A stretch of DNA of 64,000 nt, taken from positions 4,154,001 to 4,218,000 of the forward strand of contig NZ_BJOR01000001.1 in NCBI RefSeq assembly GCF_006540305.1, written 5' to 3'. This stretch comes from Streptomyces sp. 6-11-2. Lineage in GTDB: Bacteria; Actinomycetota; Actinomycetes; Streptomycetales; Streptomycetaceae. Of this stretch, positions 1 to 8,257 are shown piece after piece. The notes beneath the pieces were generated by a model. It was not told the DNA's origin. It ran no database searches and saw nothing but the letters and a program-made list of their open reading frames with translations. The number at the start of each line of letters is the position of its first letter. Positions within the stretch are counted from its first letter, which is position 1. The position numbers and the translations under genes were made by a program.

Positions 1-897
1 GCCGGTCACGAGGTCGTCGTGCTCGACAACCTGTCCACCGGCTTCCGTGAGGGCGTGCCCGCGGGCGCCTCCTTCGTCGAGGGCGACATCCGGGACGCCG
101 CCGAGTGGCTTGACCCCTCCTTCGCCGCGGTGCTGCACTTCGCCGCCTTCTCCCAGGTGGGCGAGTCGGTGGTGAAGCCGGAGAAGTACTGGGAGAACAA
201 CGTCGGCGGCACGATGGCCCTGCTCGCCGCGATGCGCGAGGCCGGCGTACGCACGCTGGTCTTCTCCTCCACGGCGGCGACCTACGGCGAACCGGAGCGG
301 GTCCCGATCGTGGAGACGGCCCCGACCCGGCCCACCAACCCCTACGGCGCCTCCAAGCTCGCCGTCGACCACATGATCGCCGGCGAGGCGGCGGCCCACG
401 GCCTGGGCGCGGTCTCGCTGCGCTACTTCAACGTGGCCGGCGCGCACGGCGCGTACGGCGAACGCCACGACCCCGAGTCGCACCTGATTCCCCTGGTCCT
501 CCAGGTCGCCCAGGGCAGGCGGGAGGCGATCTCCGTCTACGGCGACGACTACCCGACCCCGGACGGCACCTGCGTACGCGACTACATCCACGTGGCGGAC
601 CTCGCCGAGGCCCATCTGCTGGCCCTGGACGCCGCCCGGCCCGGCGAGCACCTGGTGTGCAACCTCGGCAACGGCAACGGCTTCTCCGTCCGCGAGGTCG
701 TCGAGACCGTCCGGCGGGTCACCGGCCACCCCGTCCCGGAGGTCGTGGCCCCGCGCCGGGCCGGCGATCCCGCGGTCCTGGTCGCCTCGGCGGCGGCCGC
801 CCGCGAAAAGCTCGGCTGGAACCCGTCCCGCACGGATCTCGCGGGTATCGTCGCGGATGCCTGGGAGTTCGCGCAGCACATCGCAAAGGAGCGGTAA
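1..897 (+). CDS. galE: UDP-glucose 4-epimerase, 5' end outside window
   Basis: Interconverts UDP-galactose and UDP-glucose in the Leloir pathway, an NAD-dependent cytosolic enzyme. The frame is open from base 1 ([14 protein letters not shown]), so the N-terminal GxxGxxG nucleotide-binding motif, roughly 10-20 residues, lies upstream of the window. Seen here are the short-chain dehydrogenase features: the [11 protein letters not shown] serine segment, the catalytic Tyr and Lys of NPYGASK (codons at 343-345 and 355-357), the LRYFNVAGA strand, and the [15 protein letters not shown] substrate-binding segment typical of GalE. The stop TAA is immediately followed by the GTG of galK, and the AAGGAG near the end of galE serves as the galK ribosome binding site. 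The two genes are therefore one operon. Confidence 0.96.
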   Translation, partial: AGHEVVVLDNLSTGFREGVPAGASFVEGDIRDAAEWLDPSFAAVLHFAAFSQVGESVVKPEKYWENNVGGTMALLAAMREAGVRTLVFSSTAATYGEPERVPIVETAPTRPTNPYGASKLAVDHMIAGEAAAHGLGAVSLRYFNVAGAHGAYGERHDPESHLIPLVLQVAQGRREAISVYGDDYPTPDGTCVRDYIHVADLAEAHLLALDAARPGEHLVCNLGNGNGFSVREVVETVRRVTGHPVPEVVAPRRAGDPAVLVASAAAAREKLGWNPSRTDLAGIVADAWEFAQHIAKER

Positions 898-2052
898 GTG
901 GGGGCACTTGAGGTCCGGGAAGGCTTCACCGAGCTGTACGGCGCCGAGCCGGAGGGCGTCTGGGCGGCGCCGGGCCGCGTCAACCTGATCGGCGAGCACA
1001 CCGACTACAACGACGGCTTCGTGATGCCCTTCGCGCTGCCGCACGTCACGACCGCCGCGGTCGCGCGCCGCGACGACGGCGTACTGCGGCTGCACTCGGC
1101 GGACGTGCCGGGAGGGCCGGTGGAACTGCGGCTCGACGAACTGACCCCGGAGTCCGACCGCGACTGGACCGCCTACCCCGCGGGCGTGGTCTGGGCCCTG
1201 CGCGAGGCGGGCCACGAGGTGACCGGCGCGGACGTCCACCTGGCGTCGACGGTCCCCACGGGCGCCGGCCTGTCCTCCTCCGCGGCCCTGGAGGTCGTGG
1301 TCGCCCTGGCCCTGAACGACCTCTACGCCCTGGGCCTGAAGGGCTGGCAACTGGCCCGCCTGTGCCAGCGCGCCGAGAACGTCTACGTCGGCGCCCCCAC
1401 CGGCATCATGGACCAGACCGCCTCGGCCTGCTGCGAGTCGGGCCACGCCCTGTTCCTGGACACCCGCGACCTGTCCCAGCGTCAGATCCCCTTCGACCTG
1501 GCTTCCGAGGGCCTGTGCCTGCTGGTCGTCGACACCCGCGTCCAGCACGCCCACAGCGGCGGCGAGTACGGCAGGCGCCGCGCGGACTGCGAGAAGGGCG
1601 CGGCCCTGCTGGGCGTGGACGCCCTGCGCGACATCCCCTACGACGGCCTGGACGCGGCGCTGGCCGGCCTGGCCGGCGAGGAGGGGGTGGCCCGGCTGGT
1701 CCGTCATGTCGTCACGGAGGACGAGCGGGCGGAACGGGTGGTGTCCCTCCTGGAGTCGGGCGACATCCGGTCGATCGGCCCGATCCTGACCGAGGGCCAT
1801 GCCTCCCTGCGCGACGACTTCCGCGTCTCCTGCCCGGAGTTGGACCTGGTCGTCGACACGGCCCTCGCCTCCGGCGCCCTCGGCGCCCGGATGACCGGCG
1901 GCGGCTTCGGCGGCTCGGCGATCGTCCTGACCAACACCTCCGACGTCCCCACCCTCACCAAGGCAATGGAAGAGGCCTTCACCAAGGCGGCCCACACGAT
2001 CCCACGCGTCTTCGAGGCGGTGCCTTCAGCGGGCGCCCGACGGCTGGCCTGA
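898..2052 (+). CDS. galK: galactokinase
   Basis: Phosphorylates galactose to galactose-1-phosphate with ATP, the entry step of the Leloir pathway. The 384-residue protein is of GHMP-kinase length. It has the N-terminal galactokinase signature GRVNLIGEHTDYNDG, the ATP-binding GAGLSSSAALEV loop (GHMP motif 2) and the C-terminal GARMTGGGFGGSAIVL motif. The start is GTG at 898, directly after the galE stop, with AAGGAG six bases upstream. A 13-bp perfect hairpin follows the stop codon, so the operon probably ends here. Confidence 0.97.
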   Translation: MGALEVREGFTELYGAEPEGVWAAPGRVNLIGEHTDYNDGFVMPFALPHVTTAAVARRDDGVLRLHSADVPGGPVELRLDELTPESDRDWTAYPAGVVWALREAGHEVTGADVHLASTVPTGAGLSSSAALEVVVALALNDLYALGLKGWQLARLCQRAENVYVGAPTGIMDQTASACCESGHALFLDTRDLSQRQIPFDLASEGLCLLVVDTRVQHAHSGGEYGRRRADCEKGAALLGVDALRDIPYDGLDAALAGLAGEEGVARLVRHVVTEDERAERVVSLLESGDIRSIGPILTEGHASLRDDFRVSCPELDLVVDTALASGALGARMTGGGFGGSAIVLTNTSDVPTLTKAMEEAFTKAAHTIPRVFEAVPSAGARRLA

Positions 2053-2060
2053 CACCCGCG

Positions 2061-2096
2061 GCCGGATCTGTGCGCGCGGGCGGGCACAGATCCGGC
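2061..2096 (+). terminator. hairpin terminator after galK
   Basis: A perfect 13-bp inverted repeat, GCCGGATCTGTGC (2061-2073) and GCACAGATCCGGC (2084-2096), with a 10-base loop begins nine bases after the galK stop. There is no T-tract, as is common for Streptomyces terminators. Confidence 0.7.
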
Positions 2097-2163
2097 ACGC
2101 TGATCAACAGCGGCCGAGGGCAGCCCGGGCGGGCTGTCGGCGGCAACTGCTACGAACGTCGGC

Positions 2164-2547
2164 ATGACCGACGACAGGATCATCCATAGGATCCGAGAGC
2201 AGGATGCGGCTGGCGAACTGCCGCTACCTGCGCCACCCGAGGCCGTGGCCGAACTTGAGGCCGCGGTGGGACATCCGATGCCGCCGCTCCTCAAGCGGAG
2301 CTACCTCGAAGTCGCCGACGGTGGGTTCGGCCACTGGGGCGAGGCTTTGTCCCTCACCGACACGACCTACAGCTTCAGCGACAGTCGTCGGCTGCTGGAG
2401 GAGTACCTGGGCTGGCGCGAACGCCCCAACTACCCGCCGTCTGTAGTACCGCTCCTGGCGTGGGGCTGTGCGATCTGGTCCCTCGTTGACTACAGCACGC
2501 CGTAAGGCCGCATGTGGGGTTGGGATCCCAACGCCCGATGCCACTGA
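2164..2547 (+). pseudogene. SMI1/KNR4 (SUKH) family gene interrupted by a stop codon
   Basis: The open part (2164-2505, 113 residues) reads as a SUKH-type protein: a helical N-terminus, the LKRSYLEVADGGFG core, and PLLAWGCAIWSLVDYSTP. Translation stops at TAA 2503-2505, but the same frame continues with GRMWGWDPNA before a second stop at 2545-2547. In intact relatives a WGWDPN-like segment follows the WSLVD segment without a break, so the first stop looks like a nonsense mutation rather than the natural end. Intact SUKH-1 proteins are about 150-170 residues. The upstream region has no strong ribosome binding site. SUKH proteins are often toxin-immunity factors. It could also be a short, still-functional variant. 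Confidence 0.6.
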
Positions 2548-2714
2548 ATGCATCTCATCCTGTGGTTCGCGGGCGGCGCACTCACACTCAAATTGTGTGA
2601 CGCCCGGCAGGCGCTGCCTCATGAGGTGATGGCAGCGCCTGGGATCTCTTCCGACTGCTGGACCGCAGGGCAGCCGGAGGATGATGTCGATGAAGGCCGA
2701 CTGTAGTGCTGCCG

Positions 2715-2936
2715 TTAACATGCCGAGGGTGTGACGCCGTCTTTCAGACCTTCGATGAACATGGCGAACGCGCCTGTGCTCACGGTGAGTTCACTGCGAG
2801 CGGAATTTTTGGAGTCGCGTATGCCCACCCGCGTTACAGCGTGGGCCACCTCCACGCATTCATTGTTGGCTGCGCTGTAGCTGCTCTTCAACCAGTTGGC
2901 TTCCACGAGCCGTTCTGTGGTTGGCGCGGCGTTCAT
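2715..2936 (-). CDS. DUF397 domain protein
   Basis: A 73-residue protein with the DUF397 hallmark WLKSSYSAANNECVEVAH followed by VGIRDSKNS. DUF397 genes in actinomycetes nearly always follow a DUF5753/XRE regulator gene, as here. Its ATG overlaps the stop of the upstream regulator (ATGA at 2936-2933), so the two are translationally coupled. In related pairs (the BldB/AbaA/WhiJ-like systems) the small partner is thought to modulate the regulator. A direct interaction here is inference. Confidence 0.9.
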   Translation of the reverse strand: MNAAPTTERLVEANWLKSSYSAANNECVEVAHAVTRVGIRDSKNSARSELTVSTGAFAMFIEGLKDGVTPSAC

Positions 2937-3835
2937 CGGGTGAGCTCCTCTCGTGCGGCGGCCAGCAGGTCCAGGCTGGCCGACGTGTCGGACGCTTGGG
3001 ATCTCAAGTAGTCAAACATGAGCTTGTAGTTCTGTACCTCTTCCGGTGCGTCGAGGTAGAGGCCCCGCCGGTGGAGTTCCAGGTAGACCACGTTCACGCT
3101 GCTGAGCGGGTCGCTTTCGTCGTCCCGGCCGAGAATCACGAAGTGCCCGCCGGATCCGCCGGCGTGGGCACCCGCACCGAACCGCAGTACTTGTATGTCC
3201 ACGTTGGGGCGCTGTGCCATGACCTGCATGTGATCGATCTGTTCTGTCATCACGCCAGGGCCGCCTACGTTCCGCCGCAGCACGGCGTCGTCGATGATCA
3301 CCCAGAGGTGGACAGCGGGCGTACGGTCCAGGATCGCCTGTCGTCTGATGCGAGCGTCCACCCTGCTTTCGATCACGTCGCTTTCAAGGCGGGCGTCCTG
3401 TGCCCGATGCAGGGCGAGCGCGTAGTTCCGGGTCTGCAGCAGTCCGGGTACCAGCGCGTTGGCGAAGACGTGTTCGTACTCGGCAACATCTTCGAACGAC
3501 AGCAGCGGGTCGATGACCTCGGGCACGGCGGGGTGGTCCATCCACCAGCCGTTCTCCTGGTTACGTACGAGCTGAATCAGCGCTTCGCGTTCCCGGACCG
3601 TCGCCCCACAGGTTTCCGCGAGAGCGCTGACGGTGGGAACTCTGAGCTTCGCGCGGTCCTGCCACGTCTCGTAGCGGTTCACTGTTCCCACCGAAACACC
3701 TGCGCGCTTGGCCACCTCGGACTGGGTCAGGCCGGCGCGTGTGCGCAGCGACTTGAGACCTCGGGCGATCTGCATGCGGCCGGCCGGCCCGGCTGAACCC
3801 CGTACCGTCACGGACTGCGCCTCCCACTGGACCAT
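2933..3835 (-). CDS. XRE-family regulator with DUF5753 (Scr1/WhiJ-like)
   Basis: A 300-residue protein from the ATG at 3835. An N-terminal helix-turn-helix (SLRTRAGLTQSEVAKRAGVSVGTVNRYE, about residues 30-60) is followed by the DUF5753 domain (LLSFEDVAEYEHVFANALVPGLLQTRNYALAL and HLWVIIDDAVLRRNVGG are typical). This architecture defines the Streptomyces WhiJ/AbaA-type regulators, of which dozens occur per genome. The reading frame stays open to 4096, so a longer form cannot be excluded. The GTG three codons upstream of the ATG has a closer AGGAG. It is coupled to the DUF397 gene downstream. Confidence 0.88.
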   Translation of the reverse strand: MVQWEAQSVTVRGSAGPAGRMQIARGLKSLRTRAGLTQSEVAKRAGVSVGTVNRYETWQDRAKLRVPTVSALAETCGATVREREALIQLVRNQENGWWMDHPAVPEVIDPLLSFEDVAEYEHVFANALVPGLLQTRNYALALHRAQDARLESDVIESRVDARIRRQAILDRTPAVHLWVIIDDAVLRRNVGGPGVMTEQIDHMQVMAQRPNVDIQVLRFGAGAHAGGSGGHFVILGRDDESDPLSSVNVVYLELHRRGLYLDAPEEVQNYKLMFDYLRSQASDTSASLDLLAAAREELTR

Positions 3836-4030
3836 CCTCGCCACGGGCTCCTGTTCACCCGCGATATCAACAGGGCGAGCGTACGCGGCAGTCTGCACCT
3901 CAGGCTTGCGTCCCGAGGGTTCACCCGACTGAGGGAACCAAGCCCGTTTGACTATCGATGATTGAAATTCAATGACACGGTGCTCAACAACTGATCTTCG
4001 CGCTACTTGCGCCCGGCAAGGGAGTCGACC

Positions 4031-4285
4031 GTGTTCAATGCCATTGCTCGCACCCTCCGTCTCCTCTACGCACTGCTGCACCCGCCCGGCCGTCACCGTG
4101 CTTGTGCCCGTCCTTCGTGTGCACGGTCCACGATGCGGGCGTCGTCGCGGGAACCGTATGCGTCGCGTCGCCCCCGCCGAGTCACCCCACCGGCCGGGTC
4201 GTCACCCTTTGTGATGACGTTCGTCGATTGCGGCGGTTACCGTGGACGGGCAGGCCGAAGATGCCGCCCATGGGAGGAATCATGA
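4031..4285 (+). CDS. small basic protein of unknown function (tentative)
   Basis: A possible 84-residue protein starting at GTG 4031, preceded by a very good ribosome binding site (AAGGGAG, six bases upstream). It starts MFNAIARTLRLLYALLHPPGRH and is then Arg-rich. Its stop overlaps the Uma2-family start as ATGA (4282-4285), which would couple the two genes. I do not recognise the family. The Arg-rich composition is also what a non-coding frame gives at this GC content, so the call rests on the ribosome binding site and the overlap. Confidence 0.35.
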   Translation: MFNAIARTLRLLYALLHPPGRHRACARPSCARSTMRASSREPYASRRPRRVTPPAGSSPFVMTFVDCGGYRGRAGRRCRPWEES

Positions 4286-4896
4286 CCGCCGAGCCCACTG
4301 CCGAGCCGACCGCTGAGCCCGGCTGCCGCTGGCCGGTGCCGCCCCGGGACGGATACACCGTGGACGACCTGTTCACGGTGCCCGACCTCCCGCCGCACAC
4401 CGAGCTGATCGACGGGAGCCTGATTTTCGTGAGTCCGCAGCGGGATTTCCACAGCATCGTGATCGACCTTCTGGTGACCGGCCTGCGCCGCACTGCTCCC
4501 GCGAAGATGAAGATCCGCCGGGAGATGACGGTCGTGCTGGACCGTCGCAACGGACCGGAGCCCGACATCTGTGCGGTACGCGCGGAGGCGGTCACCAGCA
4601 GGGACCAGACCCGCTTCCCCGTCGCCGATGTCCTGCTGGCCGCCGAGGTCGTCTCCCCGGACTCCGAGGCCCGGGACCACGACACCAAGCCGCACAAGTA
4701 CGCTGCCGCGGGCATCCCGCACTTCTGGCTGGTCGAGATGAGCGGCTCCGATCACCACCCCGTGGTCCGCACCTACGAACTCGACCCGCTGACCAAGACG
4801 TACGCCCTGACGGGCACCCACCGCGACCGGCTCAAGCTCGACGTGCCCTACGACATCGACATCGACATCAGCACGGAGGCGCTCGACGCGCTCTGA
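4282..4896 (+). CDS. Uma2 family (DUF820) PD-(D/E)XK nuclease-like protein
   Basis: A 204-residue protein with ATG at 4282 behind GGGAGGA. It has the Uma2 layout: YTVDDLFTVPDLPPHTELIDGSLIFVSP at the N-terminus, then the nuclease-fold core GPEPDICAV, VLLAAEVVSPDS and KYAAAGIPHFWLVE, which carry the Asp, Glu and Gln/Lys-region residues of the restriction-endonuclease fold. The family is very abundant in Streptomyces and its cellular role is unknown. The N-terminus contains a short AEPT repeat. Confidence 0.9.
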   Translation: MTAEPTAEPTAEPGCRWPVPPRDGYTVDDLFTVPDLPPHTELIDGSLIFVSPQRDFHSIVIDLLVTGLRRTAPAKMKIRREMTVVLDRRNGPEPDICAVRAEAVTSRDQTRFPVADVLLAAEVVSPDSEARDHDTKPHKYAAAGIPHFWLVEMSGSDHHPVVRTYELDPLTKTYALTGTHRDRLKLDVPYDIDIDISTEALDAL

Positions 4897-4910
4897 GGGC
4901 CGCCGTCCGC

Positions 4911-5354
4911 TCAGGGCAGCGGTTTGATCATGGTGTACTCGGTGATCCCCGGCGGATAGTCGGGGATCGCGCAGACCACCTTGTAGTCGTGCCTGCGGTA
5001 GAAGTCCGGGGCCTGGAAGTCCCAGGTCTCCAGGCGGGCGGCGACGCAGGCGCGTTCGCGGTGGGCGATGCGCTCGGCGCGGGTCAGCAGGCGGGAGCCG
5101 AGGCCCGTGCCGCGGTGGGGGGCGTCGACCCAGAGGTGGGTCACATGCAGCCAGGTCGCCCAGGTGTGGCCCACCAGTCCGCCCGCCAGATCGCCGGAGT
5201 CGTCCAACGCCCAGAGATGGATGGGGACTTCCCGGACGGCGGGGGTTCTGCGCAGGGCGTCGATGAGCGGGGAGGCCGCCGTGTTCGTGTCGCGGAGGCG
5301 GGAGCGGAGCAGATCGTGCCGCGCTTTGTCGACTTCTGCCTCAATACGAAACAT
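4911..5354 (-). CDS. GNAT family N-acetyltransferase
   Basis: A 147-residue single-domain GNAT protein. The acetyl-CoA binding motif A is visible as HLWVDAPHRGTGLGSRLLTRAE (Q/RxxGxG/A type), followed by LETWDFQAPDFYRRHDYKVV (motif B). The substrate is unknown. The start is placed at ATG 5354; a GTG three codons upstream (5363) is also possible. It is convergent with the Uma2 gene, with only 14 bases between the stops. Confidence 0.88.
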   Translation of the reverse strand: MFRIEAEVDKARHDLLRSRLRDTNTAASPLIDALRRTPAVREVPIHLWALDDSGDLAGGLVGHTWATWLHVTHLWVDAPHRGTGLGSRLLTRAERIAHRERACVAARLETWDFQAPDFYRRHDYKVVCAIPDYPPGITEYTMIKPLP

Positions 5355-5628
5355 GCGGCACACCCTAAACGCGTCTGCCGGTCAGTTCTGCGAATTGCCT
5401 TCCCCTCCCGGCCGCCGGCCGTACCCTGATGAGCGGCACCGGTGGGGGCCGGTGCTGGTCAGGGGGGCGAGAGGGCTCGGGCAGGACACCGGGGCGGGGT
5501 GGCGGTCCGGTACGGCGAGGGCCGTACGACCGTGCTCGGCCCCGGGCGTCGGGTCCGTGCCGCTCGGCGTTCTCCGGCGATGGGAGACTCCCCTGCTCCG
5601 ACCAGGAGCGCGGGGAAGGGGGTTTTCA

Positions 5629-6402
5629 GTGGTTCGTGTCCGAGTCCTGGTCGTCGACGACCACCGCATCTTCGCCGAGTCGCTCGCCGCCGCCCTGGCC
5701 GCCGAGCCCGACGTCGAGGTGTCCGCGGCCGGCTCCGGTCCGGCGGCACTGCGCTGCCTGGAGCGGGCGGCCGCCGACGGCCGCCGTTTCGACGTCGTGC
5801 TCGTCGACGCCGACCTCGGCGGCACCGTCCCCGGGGCCCGGCCCGCCGTCCCGGTGCGGGAGGGTGACGAGGACGGACTGGTGGACGGGATATCCCTGGT
5901 CGCGGGGGTGCGGGGGGCCCAGCCGGGGGTGCGGACCGTCGTACTCGCCGAGAAGGACGACCCGCGCCGCGCCGCGCTCGCGCTCCAGGCCGGTGCCTGC
6001 GGCTGGGTCGCCAAGGACTGCTCGCTGTCCCGGCTGCTCACCGTCATCCGCGGAGTCCTGCGCGACGAGACCCATCTGCCGCCCGCCCTGCTCACCGGTG
6101 TGCTGCGGGAGCTGACCGCCGCGCGCAAGCACCGCACCGAGAGCGAGCGCCTGGTGGAGTCGCTGACCCCGCGCGAGCGGGAGGTGCTGCGCTGCATGGT
6201 CGCGGGGCTGGGCCGCAAGGCCGTCGCCGAGCGGCTGTTCCTGTCCCCGCACACCGTGCGCACCCATATGCAGAACGTCCTGGGCAAGCTCGGCGTGCAC
6301 TCCACGCTGGCCGCCGTGGCACTGGCTCGCCGGGCCGGGGTGGGGCCGGCCGACCTGGTGCCCGCCGGGCGGATCGGGGTGGAGGAAAGCAGCAGCGCCT
6401 GA
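5629..6402 (+). CDS. LuxR/NarL-type response regulator
   Basis: A 257-residue two-component response regulator. The receiver domain (about 1-150) has the acidic pair VVDDHR, the phosphoacceptor region VVLVDADLGG and the lysine in GWVAKD. The C-terminal LuxR helix-turn-helix runs LTPREREVLRCMVAGLGRKAVAERLFLSPHT onward. About 20 extra residues (PGARPAVPVREGDEDGLVDG) sit just after the phosphoacceptor strand, unusual for NarL-type receivers. The GTG start at 5629 is preceded by AAGGGGG six bases upstream. No sensor kinase lies next to it. The upstream spacer (5355-5628) shows no clear motif. Confidence 0.92.
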   Translation: MVRVRVLVVDDHRIFAESLAAALAAEPDVEVSAAGSGPAALRCLERAAADGRRFDVVLVDADLGGTVPGARPAVPVREGDEDGLVDGISLVAGVRGAQPGVRTVVLAEKDDPRRAALALQAGACGWVAKDCSLSRLLTVIRGVLRDETHLPPALLTGVLRELTAARKHRTESERLVESLTPREREVLRCMVAGLGRKAVAERLFLSPHTVRTHMQNVLGKLGVHSTLAAVALARRAGVGPADLVPAGRIGVEESSSA

Positions 6403-6414
6403 CCCGGCGCCCCC

Positions 6415-6912
6415 TCAGCCGGGGATGTTGTCGAACGGGGCGGTCAACTGGCGGAGCAGGCCGGCCAGTTCGGCGCGCTGCGCGGTCGACAGCTCGGCCA
6501 GCAGCGCGCGCTCCTGGTCCAGGAGTCCGGCCAGGGACCGGTCGGCGCGGTCCCGGCCCTCGTCCGTCAGGCGGACCAGCACCCCGCGTCGGTCGCTGGG
6601 GTCGGGGAGTCGCTCCACCAGGCCCTTCTTGGCCAGCCGGTCGATGCGGTTCGTCATCGTGCCCGAGGTGACCAGTGTCTGGGTCAGCAGCTGCCCGGGG
6701 GAGAGCTGGTAGGGCGAGCCCGCGCGCCTGAGCGCCGTCAGGACGTCGAACTCCCAGGGCTCCAGGCTGTGCTCGGAGAAGGCGAGCCGGCGGGCGCGGT
6801 CCAGGTGCCTGGCCAGCCTGCTCACCCGGCTGAGCACCTCGAGCGGTTCCACGTCGAGGTCCGGGCGCTCCCGGCGCCACGCTGCGACCAGCCGATCGAC
6901 CTCGTCCTCCAT
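6415..6912 (-). CDS. tamR: MarR-family regulator TamR
   Basis: A 165-residue MarR protein with the winged helix QTLVTSGTMTNRIDRLAKKGLVERLPDP and wing DRRGVLVRLTDEG. It is divergent from the trans-aconitate methyltransferase gene, the arrangement described for TamR of S. coelicolor. That TamR represses both genes and is released by citrate, aconitate and related ligands when aconitase fails under oxidative stress. Three phased repeats in the shared promoter region are the likely operator. The identification rests on synteny and family. Confidence 0.88.
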   Translation of the reverse strand: MEDEVDRLVAAWRRERPDLDVEPLEVLSRVSRLARHLDRARRLAFSEHSLEPWEFDVLTALRRAGSPYQLSPGQLLTQTLVTSGTMTNRIDRLAKKGLVERLPDPSDRRGVLVRLTDEGRDRADRSLAGLLDQERALLAELSTAQRAELAGLLRQLTAPFDNIPG

Positions 6913-6930
6913 GACGATCAGTGTAGTGGT

Positions 6931-6978
6931 TGTGTCGACGTGAAGTCTCTTGGCGTCAAGTCTCTTGACGTCGAGATA
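6931..6978. promoter_or_regulatory. three 15-bp-phased operator repeats between tamR and tam
   Basis: Three overlapping 18-bp imperfect palindromes are spaced exactly 15 bp apart: TGTGTCGACGTGAAGTCT (6931-6948), TCTCTTGGCGTCAAGTCT (6946-6963) and TCTCTTGACGTCGAGATA (6961-6978). They resemble the MarR-type consensus with TTGAC/GTCAA half-sites. They lie between the divergent tamR and tam genes, so TamR is the expected ligand. Confidence 0.75.
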
Positions 6979-7040
6979 ATTGTCGGGGGAGAGTGGTGAA
7001 CGCAGCCGCCGACGACTCCCCGCACCTCCAGGAGGCCGCC

Positions 7041-7859
7041 ATGCCCGTCCACAACCCCGCCTGGGATCCCGCCCAGTACCTGCGCCACGCCGGCCACCGG
7101 GCCCGCCCCTTCGCCGATCTCCTCGCCCGCGTCCCCGCTCTGCCGGGCGACCGGCCCCGCATCGCCGACCTCGGCTGCGGCCCCGGCAATGTCACCGCCC
7201 TGCTCGCCGACCGCTGGCCCACCGCGCACATCACCGGCTACGACAACTCCCCGGCGATGCTCGACAAGGCCGTGGTCGACCACCAGGGCCCCACCCCCGG
7301 CGGCGGCCGCCTCGACTTCACTCCCGCCGACGCCCGCACCTGGACCCCCGGCGAGCCGCACGACCTGATCGTCAGCAACGCCACGCTCCAGTGGGTGCCC
7401 GGACACCTGGACCGCTTCGCCGACTGGGTGGCGGGGCTGCGCCCCGGCGGCACCTTCGCCTTTCAGGTCCCCGGCAACTTCTCCGCCCCCAGCCACCGGC
7501 TCATGCGCGAGCTCGCCGGCTCCGCCCGCCGGCGCGACCGGCTCGCGGATGTCCTGCGCCACGAGGACGCGGTGCTCGCCCCCGAGGCCTATCTGGAGCG
7601 GCTGACCGGCCTCGGCTGCGCCGCCGACGTCTGGGAGACCACGTACATCCACCTGCTGACCGGTGAGGACCCGGTCCTGGACTGGGTGAAGGGCACCGGG
7701 CTGCGGCCCGTCCTCACCGCCCTCGCCGACGACCCGGCCGCCCGCGAGGAGTTCCTGACCGAGTACCGCGCCGCTCTGCGGGAGGCCTACCCGGCCGGAC
7801 CGCACGGCACCCCGTTCCCCTTCCGCCGCATCTTCGCGGTCGCCACCAAGGAGGCGTGA
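7041..7859 (+). CDS. tam: trans-aconitate 2-methyltransferase
   Basis: A 272-residue SAM-dependent methyltransferase. It has motif I IADLGCGPGNVTALLADRW, the acidic GYDNSPAML, the NATLQWVPG segment and FAFQVPGN, all as in bacterial Tam. Tam methylates trans-aconitate, a spontaneous product of cis-aconitate that inhibits aconitase. The start at ATG 7041 has AGGAGG five bases upstream; an upstream GTG at 6993 lacks such a site. It overlaps the operator region shared with tamR. Confidence 0.92.
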   Translation: MPVHNPAWDPAQYLRHAGHRARPFADLLARVPALPGDRPRIADLGCGPGNVTALLADRWPTAHITGYDNSPAMLDKAVVDHQGPTPGGGRLDFTPADARTWTPGEPHDLIVSNATLQWVPGHLDRFADWVAGLRPGGTFAFQVPGNFSAPSHRLMRELAGSARRRDRLADVLRHEDAVLAPEAYLERLTGLGCAADVWETTYIHLLTGEDPVLDWVKGTGLRPVLTALADDPAAREEFLTEYRAALREAYPAGPHGTPFPFRRIFAVATKEA

Positions 7860-7862
7860 GGC

Positions 7863-8225
7863 ATGTTCGCCGCCGTCGACCACGTACAGCTCGCCGCCCC
7901 GCCCGGCTCCGAGGACGACCTGCGGGCGTACTACGCCGGTGTCCTCGGCATGACCGAGGTCCCGAAGCCGCCGGCTCTGGCCGCGCGCGGCGGCTGCTGG
8001 TTCCAGGCCGGGGCCGTCCGGCTCCACCTGGGCATCGAGCGGGACTTCCGCCCCGCGAGGAAGGCCCACCCGGGGCTCCGGGTGACGGCCGTCGAGGCCT
8101 TCGCCGCCCGGCTCGCGGCGCACGGCGCGAAGGTCGTCTGGGACGGCGGTCTGCCGGGCCACAGGCACTTCTACTCCGAGGACCCCGTCGGCAACCGCCT
8201 GGAGTTCCTGGAACCGCTCGCCTGA
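7863..8225 (+). CDS. VOC/glyoxalase family protein
   Basis: A 120-residue single-unit vicinal-oxygen-chelate protein. It starts AAVDHVQLAAPPGSEDDLRAYYAGVLGM, has a central GAVRLHLGIE, and ends with HFYSEDPVGNRLEFLEPLA. His in VDHV, His in LHLG and Glu in LEFLE are the usual metal-ligand positions. It begins four bases after the tam stop, so it is probably co-transcribed with tam. The substrate is unknown. Confidence 0.88.
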   Translation: MFAAVDHVQLAAPPGSEDDLRAYYAGVLGMTEVPKPPALAARGGCWFQAGAVRLHLGIERDFRPARKAHPGLRVTAVEAFAARLAAHGAKVVWDGGLPGHRHFYSEDPVGNRLEFLEPLA

Positions 8226-8257
8226 ACCTGCCGCCCAGGACGTCGCGGCGCCCGATC

